The translations under genes were made by a program, and so were the position numbers. From contig LSYV01000123.1 in assembly GCA_001584585.1 (NCBI GenBank), positions 117,170 through 129,447 of the forward strand: a stretch of 12,278 nt of DNA. Reading direction: 5' to 3'. The DNA comes from Gonium pectorale (lineage: Eukaryota; Chlorophyta; Chlorophyceae; Chlamydomonadales; Volvocaceae). Below the pieces are notes generated by a model. That model had not been told where the DNA came from, ran no database searches, and was given only the letters and a program-made list of their open reading frames with translations. Shown here one piece after another: positions 1-9,400 of this stretch. Position 1 is the stretch's first letter. Each line of letters starts with the position of its first letter.

Positions 1-357
1 CTGCTTTGGGAGCTGTACCATGGCCCACCGCCATGGAGGGGCCGCCGCCGTGCGCCCGCCGCCAAGGCCAAGCAGCAGCAACAGCCGCCACCGCCGCCGC
101 GCGAGTACCTAATAAACAACCGCCCCTCTCGTGACGGCACTGCTGCCGGTGAGGCGGCCGAGGAGCCGCCCCAGAAGCTGGGCCTGGGCTCAGACGGCGT
201 GTGGCACGACCCGGAGTACAGCCTGCGCGCGTGCGACGTGCTGCAGTTTGCGCCGCACTGCCCCAACCGCTACGCTCGCCTGGTGCGGCGCTGCCTCGCG
301 GCCGACCCACGGGACAGGCCCTCGGCTCGCTCGGTGGTCAAGGAGCTGCTGCGCATG
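1..357 (+). other. Kinase C-lobe, subdomains IX-XI
   Basis: Translated from base 1 this gives LLWELYHGPPPW, then a low-complexity insertion with QQQQ and PPPPP, then the helix H-I region CPNRYARLVRRCLAADP followed by RDRPSARSVVKELL. The CLAADPRDRPSA signature is the usual end of TKL and tyrosine-kinase catalytic domains; its Arg forms the buried salt bridge with the APE glutamate, which is outside the window. The Pro/Gln/Ala insertion of about 40 residues between helices F and H is longer than in typical TKL kinases, and inserts of this kind are common in algal proteins. It is not known from sequence alone whether the enzyme is active, because the catalytic loop and DFG motif are off the left edge. 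Confidence 0.85.
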
Positions 358-1828
358 GAGCGAGGCATCGCGGCGGCGGCGGCAGCGACGGCGGCGACGG
401 CAACGGCGACGACGACGGCGGTGGCGCCGGTGGCGGCGGCGCCGGCAGCTGCGGCGCCGGCTGGGCTGGTGCGACCGGGAATGGGAGTGGGGCTGGAGTT
501 TGGTAGCTGGCAGGGGAAGACATTCCCTCGTGTGTGGGGTTGTGTGGGGTTCGGCCCTTGGTCGCAGTGCGCACGGCTTCAGGTCTGTGCACACTCCTGG
601 CGCGTGAAGAACCGAGCTGGGAAGCTACCTCGACAGGCATATACGTCCGAATATTCCACGTTTCCAGTAATGCGCTCGGGCACAGGGCATGGCGGGCGAA
701 GGAGACGAGCAGGCGGGCCCTCCTGGTACGGGCCAGCGGCAAAACTACCTTGTACGAAGTACGGGAAGAAATGGATGTGGAAGGCCCGGCGGGTACTGTC
801 GGGTATTGTTGTCAACTGTCCATCGGCGAGCAGCCAGTACTAGACCCGCGGACGCCGAGCCTGCCAACCCGGCGGGAAGCGGCGTGATGCAGACCTGGAT
901 GGAGATTACACATTGCAAAGCGACTAACGTGTCCGCCGGGCGCTGCTTGCCTTGAGGGAGTAGTTGATACTGGGTCATCAATCATCCTAGTCCTGAGGTG
1001 CTGGCTTGCTCGGGAGGGGGGTGGCCATGGGAATACTACTCACAATCTAACCGCGGCTTCCCCGGCTTTGACGGGTACTTTTAACGACACATGGAGTCAG
1101 GTACCGTCGAAAGAATCCAACCATGCAACGTTTGCGCGACAGCGCATGTGCGAATAGTGTGCCTGATTGAGTACTGATTACACTCTTTGGCAACGCCCTC
1201 CTCGCCCCCACGCCAGGCTGACCCGCCCGCTGGTGCCGTCATGGCGCTCGCCCGGCCGCAGCGGAACCACAGCTCGGTAGGCTATGGTGGTGGGGCAGCC
1301 AGTGCGGCCGGCGGCAGCGGCGTCATCGACGACGCCGCGCTGCTACTTGAGGACTACGACGCAGCAGCGGCGGCGGTGGCGGCGGCACTTGCCCGCGTCA
1401 CCGCCAGGCCGGCGGCGGAGGGCGCGCCGGCCACGACGCGCGCAGTGGCACCACCGCAACAGCAGGCAGGGCAAGCGGCGGCAGCGGGGGAAGGTGGTGG
1501 CGGCGGCAGCCGGGGCCCCGTCGTTCCGCATTCAAAGGTATCCACTATCCAACCAGCAGATACGGTTGCGGCGGCGTCGCTTGCTGATGCCGCAAGCCCC
1601 CAGCGGAAGGGATGCAATCGCGCGGCCGGGACGGAGACGACGGCGGGGGCGGCTAGTCCTGTGGTACGTCAGGCTGGAGACGGTGCGTCTACTGCCTCGG
1701 CTGCTTTCGCTGCTGCTGCGTCTGGCGCCACTGCCGGCGCGACGGCGGCACGCTCGCCTGCTGCGACACGGCCAGCAGCGCACGCGAAATCTCGCAAGCC
1801 GGCAGTAGATGTAATGACCCTGGAGTAG
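1..1828 (+). CDS. Protein kinase (TKL-like), 3' part; probably spliced 1-468 + 1217-1828
   Basis: The 3' end of a protein kinase gene that begins left of the window. Frame 1 is open from base 1 and starts in subdomain IX (LLWELYHG), where the helix F region follows the missing activation segment. After a Pro/Gln-rich insertion (about residues 16-55) come the F-x-P-x-CP motif and subdomain XI (YARLVRRCLAADPRDRPSA), with its conserved Arg. The lobe ends near base 357 and runs into an Ala/Thr tract. Past 468 the codon bias collapses although the frame stays open to TAG at 841-843. GT at 469 (GTGCGA) and the pyrimidine-rich CAG ending at 1216 are both phase 0, giving a 204-residue Ala-rich tail ending in TAG at 1826-1828. 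The kinase call is firm; the tail and intron are inferred. The ATP-binding lobe and any ectodomain lie outside the window. Serine/threonine or tyrosine specificity cannot be judged. Confidence 0.75.
370..445 (+). repeat. Imperfect GCG/ACG trinucleotide repeat encoding an Ala/Thr tract
   Basis: An imperfect trinucleotide run (GCG, ACG, GCA, GTG units) directly after the kinase C-lobe. In the kinase frame it encodes polyalanine interspersed with threonine and then Ala/Pro/Val. It is probably a flexible, length-variable tail made by slippage. Confidence 0.8.
1217..1828 (+). CDS. Probable Ala-rich terminal exon of the upstream kinase gene (alternative: its 3'UTR)
   Basis: An open frame of 204 codons rich in Ala, Gly, Thr and Ser, with high third-position G/C. 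The first recognisable segment is ADPPAGAVMALARPQ; a short acidic stretch (VIDDAALLLEDYDAAAA) follows, and the rest is low complexity. No known domain is seen. The exon is preceded by a pyrimidine-rich tract and CAG at 1214-1216, and its frame matches phase 0 from a donor at 469. An ATG at 1241 in the same frame means it could instead be a small separate gene. A TGTAA at 1810-1814 lies only 12 nt before the stop. If that is the real poly(A) signal, the stretch may be 3'UTR of a kinase that stops at 841-843. Confidence 0.45.
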   Translation, partial: ADPPAGAVMALARPQRNHSSVGYGGGAASAAGGSGVIDDAALLLEDYDAAAAAVAAALARVTARPAAEGAPATTRAVAPPQQQAGQAAAAGEGGGGGSRGPVVPHSKVSTIQPADTVAAASLADAASPQRKGCNRAAGTETTAGAASPVVRQAGDGASTASAAFAAAASGATAGATAARSPAATRPAAHAKSRKPAVDVMTLE

Positions 1829-2244
1829 ACCTTGCTTCATGCGTTTCATCAGGGCTGGGCCAATTGAGCAGCCGGTGTCGCCCGTGAATGAGTCCCGTTC
1901 ATGGCCGCTTTGTGGTCGGAATATGCCAAGGACCCGTTGTGGGGCGTTGCAGATAGCTGGGCAGATGTTCTGCTGGTGTCGCGTTGCGATATGATGCCCG
2001 CACGCGTCGCGCGGCGTGTCTTTTTACGGAGGCGGTGACATGGCTCAAAGCCTGCAACGACGTGCTGTCTCATTTACTGGATGATGCAATGCGGGGCCCG
2101 GGGCGGGCGCGAGCCTGCGGGCTGGGCCCGTCGGCTGCCGCTTTGCAGAGCAGGGCCTTGCCGAGCAGGTGCCTCTCTCGTCGTGGCGCCTTTCGTTGTG
2201 GGTGGTTGGGTGGCGAAGAGTAAGAGGTGCGTTTTACATTGTTA

Positions 2245-2278
2245 CATTGTTGGGGTGGGGTTGCATTGTTGGGGTGGG
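2245..2278. repeat. 15-bp G/T-rich direct repeat, two copies 19 bp apart
   Basis: The 15-mer CATTGTTGGGGTGGG occurs at 2245-2259 and again at 2264-2278 without mismatch. It opens a G-rich tract that continues to about 2331. Confidence 0.9.
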
Positions 2279-2351
2279 AGCTGAACGGATACTGGCGCAG
2301 TATTGGGGTTTGGATTGGGGGTGGGGGTGGGAGCCGAACGGATACTGGCGC
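2271..2351. repeat. 28-bp direct repeat, two copies 53 bp apart, with G-runs
   Basis: The copies at 2271-2298 and 2324-2351 differ at one base (GAGCTGAACG versus GAGCCGAACG). The spacer carries G-runs (2305-2308, 2317-2321, 2323-2327, 2329-2331) that could form a quadruplex on the plus strand, although one loop is 8 nt, just over the usual limit of 7. This is likely a degenerate minisatellite in non-coding DNA. Confidence 0.88.
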
Positions 2352-4086
2352 TCTATCTTGCACGGCTGTCCTATCTGGCGTATTGGCGCGTTCGTGCATT
2401 GTTTGGGTGGGTTGGGTGTCAGCACTGCGGGTCAAGCACCTTCAGTGCTCCTCGGTTTGGAGGCGGTTGGGATGGGGGTATGCTCGGGTAACTGACTAAC
2501 ACGTGGGAATCTACCTATCAGCACGGAATAACATTTGAAAACAGATGCTAATCTGGTGTAGGGAGGAGGGGTCAGGCGCTACAGGACACAGGAGCTGCGA
2601 CTTGACGGGTCGGCCTAGGGCAGAGCCCGCATCGTGACGCGCAATATGAGAACACTGCGGGTTGGTCTGTTGTTGCCGTCAGGTATGGTCGCGGGTGAGC
2701 AGGCCGTGCCGTTTGGCTGGCACGTGATTCGGGCGATCTAACGCTTGTCGTGTGACAGCGTTGGTTGGCAACGCGTGGAGCCGATGGGTGAAGCTGGTAT
2801 GATGCGGATGCGGATGGGCAAATCACGGGCGGCTGTTGCCAGGCAGTGGGTGAGCATCGGGCGCAGGGGTGGTAGTTCCTCCATTGATGGCCCATAATTG
2901 ACTGGTTACCGTCGCACTGTCGCACAGTGAAGTGTGCTTGGAAGGGCATTGAGTACGACAAAAAATACGACCCGGCATTTGTCAGCGGATGCTATGGTTG
3001 CCGAGCAAGATCCAAGATTGCTGGATATTGTCATAGACTTGTTGAGGCGAAGCGCATGTGCTAAGGATGGCGGAGGCGTGATCATTCTTCCGGTGCAGTT
3101 GTTTCTCAAAGGATGAAGTGGTGGATGGGGATGCCGCGTTGACAACGGTTAAGACTAGTACGGCCGGGTGCTCCCCAAAGGAGACATCCCCTTAGGTGGC
3201 GCTTGTGGTCAGCGAGCTGGCCGCTTATTGCGTCGCTATTTGCTTCACGCCATGCCACACTGCTGAAGTCATTTGCACAGTGGCAGGGGGGAGGGGGGAC
3301 GTCCGGGTGCACGAGACTCTACATTAGTACGTGACGTTGAAGAGGCCGCCCTATGCTCTCTTACCGCGCTGCCGAGCGGTCCCTAACGGCCTGTGCCTCG
3401 CATTGTTGCATGCTCGGGTTGCTCGACACTCATGTCTGTTGTGTCGTATTTTCCAGTTCTGGTTGGGGCAATCCGTCAGTCGTATGCGATATGCCCTGCA
3501 TCAACGTGGCCTTGGCTGTGATGATTCGTCGCCAACTCCTATTTGCGATTAGCGGGTTGGCGGCCCCCGGCGTTGGCGGGTTGGCGCCCGGTGTGGTCGA
3601 GCCCCCTTGCACGGTGCGTGTGCTGCTGCGTCAACAATGTGACCCGTTGGTCTTGATTCCCGTGTAGGGGAATACCACGCATATGCCCCCGCGAAGACAC
3701 CCTCAGTTCCCTGCTGATGTCTCAGACCGGTGTGTCTCAACGAGTGGTGACTTGACTGTGATTGAAGGGTGGCAACAGTGGATCCAGCAGCCGCGGCTCG
3801 GTGAGGGCATGGGCCGCGCTGTCCTGGCTCGCGGGCCACGATCACACCCGCCGAAGGCCGAACCCAACGTGAGCTTGTCCAGGCCGGCCGCAGCACCGCA
3901 CCTTTGTCTCCACCCACTGGTGTAACCCGCCCCATTCGGGCTAATGTGAGGTCCTTGCGCATTGCGACCGCCGCCTTGCCTACCTGCGCCCGCAGGCACA
4001 GCCAACTAGCTAGCTAGCGAGGCGCGGGCACGCCATGACACGAAAGTGTGACGAAGAGGAGACCGTGCCGGACTGGTACCGTACCG

Positions 4087-4141
4087 CGCCGTACGCTTCA
4101 TCGCCTTTGAAAAGTGCGAAGGGCCTCGCACGCGTACGGCG
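4087..4141. repeat. 10-bp perfect inverted repeat, 35-nt loop
   Basis: CGCCGTACGC at 4087-4096 is the exact reverse complement of GCGTACGGCG at 4132-4141. No U-run follows and no gene adjoins it, so a terminator role is not supported. It could be chance or a relic of a mobile element. Confidence 0.6.
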
Positions 4142-4422
4142 TAAAATTCGTTTGCACAGATAACATACTTATGTTTAGCCGCAAGGATAGCGGACCACGC
4201 ACTGCACCTGTTACAGCGTTCCCATCTAACACGTGCTGAAGCACCATGAAAGCCAGCATACCGCGGCAAGACGGCCGGGGGACTGGTAGGGCGTGCTCCT
4301 TGAAGAGTGAGTGTTATTTGCCTCTCGCTGAGAGACGGAGGGCGGAAACGTGCACCTAATCACTGCAACCCACACAGAATAGGCAGCCTACAGGTTGCAC
4401 GCCCGTCAAAGCCGATCATAGG

Positions 4423-4446
4423 CTGTAAACCTGTAAACCTGTGAAC
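4423..4446 (+). repeat. Tandem 8-bp repeat containing TGTAA
   Basis: Three tandem units: CTGTAAAC, CTGTAAAC, CTGTGAAC. Two of them contain TGTAA, the poly(A) signal of volvocine algae. No gene that would end here on the plus strand was recognised. Confidence 0.85.
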
Positions 4447-4819
4447 CTGCTCGGATTGACGAGTATGTATTTCAAGCCGCGACGCTTGTGCACAACCAAA
4501 CATGAATTAGAAGAGGCTTTGGGACGATGTCGCCCAATGGACATGCGGACAGGCAGAATTATCTGGGCGACCCTCCGGCTAGGCGCATCACCCGTGTCGT
4601 CCGTGTCGGCCTTTCAGTAGATATCCCGAGGTGGAAATCGCTCGTGACATTGCAGACATTGTCAAATGGGTTACTCCATTAGTGCGGGTGCGTCGGGCGC
4701 CGTATGAGAACGACGTGCTTAATCAGCGACGCGCACGCAATGTCTCTTCATGGGATGACCACCTTATGGCCGCAATGAGAGACACCACATGCTTGCCCGA
4801 GTGACTGGCTCAGCCCCAG

Positions 4820-5240
4820 CTACCGATGCTACTGACGGAGCCCCCAACATAAGTCGCTTGCTGCTGCTGTCCCCGGGGCTGCCCTCAGCCCCCAGACCGC
4901 TCTCCCCAGCGCCACCCGCCCAACCGAATCCCGCCGCGTCGCGGCTCCATGCCTCTCGTCCCGAGTTATGAGCAACGCCGGTCGCCGAGCGCAGCCCCCT
5001 CGGCGCCTGTTCCTGCGGCCCCGAGCCGACGGCCGCCGCCGCCCACGGGCCCCACGCCCACGCCCGGTGACGCGGCGACGCAAGCCGAGCGCCGCCGCCG
5101 GCGCCTCAACCTATGTCGCAGTCACCGTTGAGGCGGCGCTGCCGGCGGCCGCAGTCCCCTCCGTCGGGCCGCATCCGCAGCAGAGCGCCCGGTACGTCCG
5201 GAGCATGGGGGCGGGGTTGCGGTTGGACGAGCCCTTGAAA
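4820..5240. other. GC-rich island with open frames, possible unrecognised exon
   Basis: A sharply GC-richer block than its surroundings. Two overlapping plus-strand frames stay open from ATG codons: 4949-5131 (60 residues, Pro/Ala/Arg-rich, begins MPLVPSYEQRR) and 4968-5288 (106 residues, Arg/Pro-rich then ASTYVAVTVEAALPAA). The second has high G/C at third positions, but base composition alone would give much of that. Its stop lies inside the TGTAA cluster at 5276-5296. No domain is recognised in any frame. It could be an exon of a small gene, a pseudogene fragment, or a non-coding CpG-rich element. Confidence 0.25.
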
Positions 5241-5275
5241 GCACTTCCTCGAACCGTGGGTGCACATGCAAGCAT

Positions 5276-5296
5276 CTGTAATCTGTAACCTGTAAT
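5276..5296 (+). repeat. Tandem 7-bp repeat containing TGTAA
   Basis: Three tandem units: CTGTAAT, CTGTAAC, CTGTAAT. Each contains TGTAA. The unit resembles but is not identical to the one at 4423-4446. It directly follows the GC-rich island and could serve as its poly(A) region if the island is transcribed rightwards. Confidence 0.85.
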
Positions 5297-6292
5297 CCAG
5301 TAAATATGCCGGTTGCAGCCCCGCAAACAGTTGTGCACTTCGTGATTCGCTGGGGCCTGCGACCAGCATAATTACTAGATGCTTGCATGTCGGCGGCATC
5401 AATATGCCCCCCTGCATCTACAGTAGGTACCCTTAGGTACATGCTGTTGCTCGATTCCGTGTCTGCGCTTGGCCACTCGCTGTTTACCGGGACACACATC
5501 GGCCCCGAGGACAACAAATGTGTCGCGTGTGTAAGTATCATGTTATGTTCCAGTGCAGTGCTTACTGTAGATTACGTGATGGATACGAAGTCGGCGTACT
5601 CGTGATAGTATGATGCGGGTTTGGACTAACACTGACCCTCTTGAGGTCGGTGCCTTCCTTGCCCCAGTTCACACTTCACACTTTACGCAGTATGGTAGTG
5701 CGCTATGTTGCGCACTACTTTTTGGGTTCTGAGCCTTACGACTAACCACAGGCTAACCAAGGGGTGCACTCCCTCTGCTATGGTATGTCGGGAGCAAATC
5801 AGATCGTGTGACCTGCAGTCCCTGTGTGGGACCTTGGAATTTGGATTCAGATTTTGTCTGACACGCGGCGGCGGCCGGGGCAGCAGGGCGCCTTGCTTCC
5901 GTTTCCTTTCTTGTTTCTACATGTCGCGCAGTTGGGCGTACAGTTAATGGCCGCATACGCGTTTTTGGCGGATTGACGCAGGCATCTCATGCACTTGCCT
6001 GACGCGCCCAGATTACAGGAGCCAGAAAGAGAAATCTGCAGGGAAAGAGGGAGCTCGCCTTCACACCCGAAGGCGCGACGTTTCCAGTAGGGCGGGCGGG
6101 TACCAGCAGGGGAGATGTACAATGCAGTTCGTCGGTGTACGGTGCACGAACCGTACACAACCTTTCCTGCATGAACCTAGGCCCGGTATCAAGCAAAGTT
6201 TTACGTGCACTCGTTGACTGCCCGGGCTGCACCTATAGAGCACCTTTAGTCATATAGTTTAGACCCGTGTTCCAACCTGCAGCGCTTGACAG

Positions 6293-6302
6293 CTATAATA
6301 TG
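6293..6302 (+). promoter_or_regulatory. TATA-like element of the receptor kinase gene
   Basis: CTATAATATG lies 57 nt upstream of the proposed ATG at 6359, leaving room for transcription to start around 6320-6330 with a short leader. It is the best TATA-like match close to the start codon; function is inferred from position only. Confidence 0.4.
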
Positions 6303-6358
6303 AGACTTTGACGCGCGCTGGGCTCAGGACTTGAAAGTTTATCCATTGTAGGGCCACG

Positions 6359-6421
6359 ATGAGTGTGACGGCTTGCTGGACGACCTTCTTCCTAATCTTC
6401 CTCGTGTCTTTGAGCATTTCG
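6359..6421 (+). other. Signal peptide (exon 1)
   Basis: The protein starts MSVTACW, followed by a hydrophobic core TTFFLIFLVSLSIS and then a polar DRLPP segment. Cleavage is plausible after SIS (residue 21). It fits entry into the secretory pathway and agrees with the many N-glycosylation sequons downstream. The rest of exon 1 continues to the donor ACAG|GTAAGG at 6527/6528. Confidence 0.75.
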
Positions 6422-9400
6422 GACCGACTGCCGCCTCTGACAGCAGATGGTGGGGGCAGCGTAGTCGTCGACGGACTTGGGGTCGTTTGGGACGCTGGGA
6501 TGCAGCCGCTCGACGCAGATGTGACAGGTAAGGAGACATTTATGATGCTAGCCTCACGACAAGTCCGCAGCCTCTGTTTCTGCCGAGTACAGTCATGCAA
6601 TTCCCTCTCGCCCCCGGGCTGTCTTCTCGCCCTGGCCCCCCATGTCGTGGCTCCGCAGCACAAAGCGTGACGCTACTGAACGCAACGCTAGTCCGCGCAC
6701 TGCTGCTGCCACCGTCACAAGCGGCCCCTCTCGCTCTGGCTGTCCGCGAGCCGTTCGCCGGGACATGGTTTCTGAAGGATCTGGTTATCCCGCTGGCATG
6801 CTCGGAGCTGGGCGCATGGAGCAACTTGGCGTGCGACGTCCAGCCGGCGTCGTGGGTGACGGTGGGTTTCGTTCAAAGGCGCAGTCGCGGGGTCCGGGTA
6901 ACGCAGCTTTATGGATTGGGTGGTTGGGACAGGAGATTTCCCCAGGGTCATGCCGTAGAAAACACAATGACGACCGGAGTTTGGATTTGTGGTAATGTCT
7001 ATACGTTCACTCGTCCACCATTACCCTCCGCCGAACTCTTCGGCCGCCCCTCTCCTCATTACCTCATGACTCTCCCCATGCCCTCCCTCCACACCTCCAA
7101 CACCTCCTCCAGGCCAGCAACTGGTCGGTCACAATCCATTCCTTCACCCCCTCATCTCCAGCCCCGCCTGGCAGCTTCACCCTTTCCAACGTCACCCTCA
7201 CCTGTGAAGCCGACGCGCTGGCCGCTAGCGCCGCGGCTATCGGCGCCTCCTCGCCACCGCCGTCACTGTCCGCGCCGCCGCCGCCGCGCGCCCCGGCCTG
7301 CGTCACCACAACCGTGGGCTCCCAGCGCGAGCTCCTGTCGCTCCTCACGTCCATCTTCCCGTCTCAACCCGCAGCCGCCCCCACCGCCGCCTCGCCAGCA
7401 CCTCCACCGACGCGACTCCACATAATACTGACCGCAAACATGAGTCTCGACGCCGCCGCCTGGAAGGCTGCGTATCCGTTTATCGCCCCGTCACCACCGC
7501 CTCGAAGTCCGCCCCCACTCAGCCCCAAGACCACTAACACCAATGCCACTGCCTCCACCGCCACCGCCACTAACATCACGGTTGTGATCTCTGGCGACTG
7601 CAACACCGGTCGGCCCACGGGTTTGGACCTGTCGGGAGGCGTGTCATTGCTGATGGTTGCTTCCGGTGCGAAGCTGCGGCTGCGCTGCCTGGAGCTGTCC
7701 AACCTGGCAACCGACACGGGCAACGCCGCCAACCTGCCGCGGGGGTTGCTGTCGGCGGCGGTGTGGGCGGTGGATGTGGACACGGAGAGCAGGTGCGTTC
7801 GGTGGGCGGGTTGCGAGGGAGGGCCGTTTTCCGTCGGCGCGGATTGTGGTTTCGTCGTGTTCGTGTGAGCGCGTTGGTGAATGGCGCCTCGGGCAGCCAG
7901 CCTATCGCAATCCCGGCTGCTGGCACGCTATGACCGCCGTAAAAGCCCTCCAGCTCGATCCCAGTCTGCTGGGCTGCTGCCGTCGGCGACACGGCCTGGT
8001 TCTAATAACAGAGGTTCCATTGCTGCCAGTAGGTCTATGCTGATCCTGGACAACTGCCGGCTGGTGCTAACCCAAAGCGAGCTCCAGTGGCAGGTGAGGG
8101 CGGCCGGCGTTGGGTGCGTGTTGCACGTTGGAATGTTTTCCGGCAGCCAGCGCAAGGGTTGCCTTTTGTGGGGCGCATGGGAAGGTGCGCAAAAGATTGA
8201 CATTAGCACAAGACGCGCGCAGGGCCGGCAGGGCCTATAGGTAAGGTGTCACCGGCAATGGGCTAAAGACGGCAGGCACTCTTGGTGCTGCGAACAAGAG
8301 TCATTGGCCGCAAAGGGTTGCTCGCCCTACAATGCCAGTCGTACCCAGTTTGTCTCGTCAACTCACATGTATAGGACTAATCATCCGACCCATCCGCACC
8401 CGCAACCTAACAACCTCGCCGTACAGTCCTACTACGTTGCCCAGTCACTGGCGTCGGCGGTCTCCAGCTCCATCATCTCGGCTTTCCTGCCCAGCTTCAG
8501 GGTGAGGGGCGGGGTGCTGCCGACCGCACGTTTTGAGTCCACGGGTGTGCACTATGTGGATGTGCTGGCTGCACCTCGGGGCCGACCGCTCGAGGGTTCT
8601 TTGATCTCTGCGGGCGATCGTGCGTGTAGCAGGGCGGGGCCATGGTTACTGTTAGTGAGGTGGTACCCCGGGAGAGACGGAGTAAGGAGATGCAAACGGA
8701 GTCGGAGACGGAGCCAGGGGGCATGTATGCTGCATTCCGGCAGCTGTGGATGGGATCTCCCGGAAACTGGCACACACCGCTCCGCATACCTCATTCCTCG
8801 GCCCCTCCCCCGCTGCCACGGCGCCGCCAGGTCTCCCTGACCGCCAGCGTCCTGCGCTGGGACTACGTGTCATCGCCCCATACGCTTTGGATTGACTGCC
8901 AGCTGACGCAGACGCCGTTGGTGTTCCCAATCACGATCCCCGACAGCCCGGTCATGTCCTACCTTGGCCAGTCCAACTACCTTACGGTGCGAGGGCCGTG
9001 CGTGCATAATTGCTTGCTAGCCGGCCGGTCTGGCTTGGCTGGCTGCAGAAGGCCACCCGTGCGGCCGGTGTCACGGCGCAACACCTAATATCATGTAACT
9101 CGTTCTGTTACCGTCTCTCCGTCCTCGATTGCCTTGCGATGCGCAAATTGCCATGCATGTAAGCGTAGCTACAAAATGGTTGAGAATTTTGCTGGTTTAG
9201 CTTAGAGATGAAGACCAAGCCGTTCATGCCATGTCCTCACAGGACCTGCTGGTCGTGCACAGCTGCCCCCAGCTACTGGCGGCGGTCAGCAACGCCAGCG
9301 CCACCGCGCCGGCCGGCCCCCTGCGCCCGCCCCGTGCTGTCGTGCTGTCGACCAACATCAGCATCGCCGACTGCTGGCCCAAGCCCGACCCGGCGGCTCC

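Larger units (their letters stand above)
1829..6290. other. Long stretch without a convincing gene
   Basis: About 4.4 kb between the upstream kinase and the receptor kinase. All six frames are broken into short open stretches with no recognisable domain, and base composition drops compared with the exons. Exceptions are listed separately: a G/T-rich repeat tract, an inverted repeat, a GC-rich island with open frames, and two TGTAA microsatellites. No TGTAA occurs in 1829-4422, so a 3'UTR of the upstream gene would have to be either very short or very long. I see no transposon terminal repeats, tRNA or rRNA. It may hold the promoter region of the downstream gene in its last few hundred bases. 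Confidence 0.6.

Noticed and set aside
338..742. Antisense Pro-rich open frame opposite the kinase tail
   Set aside because: It arises from the trinucleotide repeat read on the other strand; no start context or domain supports it.
2245..2351. CRISPR-like repeat array
   Set aside because: Only two copies of each repeat with unequal, G-rich spacers in a eukaryotic context.
5387..5947. Short open frames (72 and 80 residues) upstream of the receptor gene
   Set aside because: Low third-position G/C, no domain, and no splice or poly(A) context; expected by chance.
6286..6299. Bacterial-type promoter (TTGACA and TATAAT)
   Set aside because: The two boxes are only 2 bp apart instead of about 17, and the gene has spliceosomal introns, so only the TATA-like element is kept.
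6595..7425. 276-residue open frame as one protein
   Set aside because: Only 6659-6861 is exon. The remainder runs through the pyrimidine-rich intron 2 and then exon 3 in the wrong frame.
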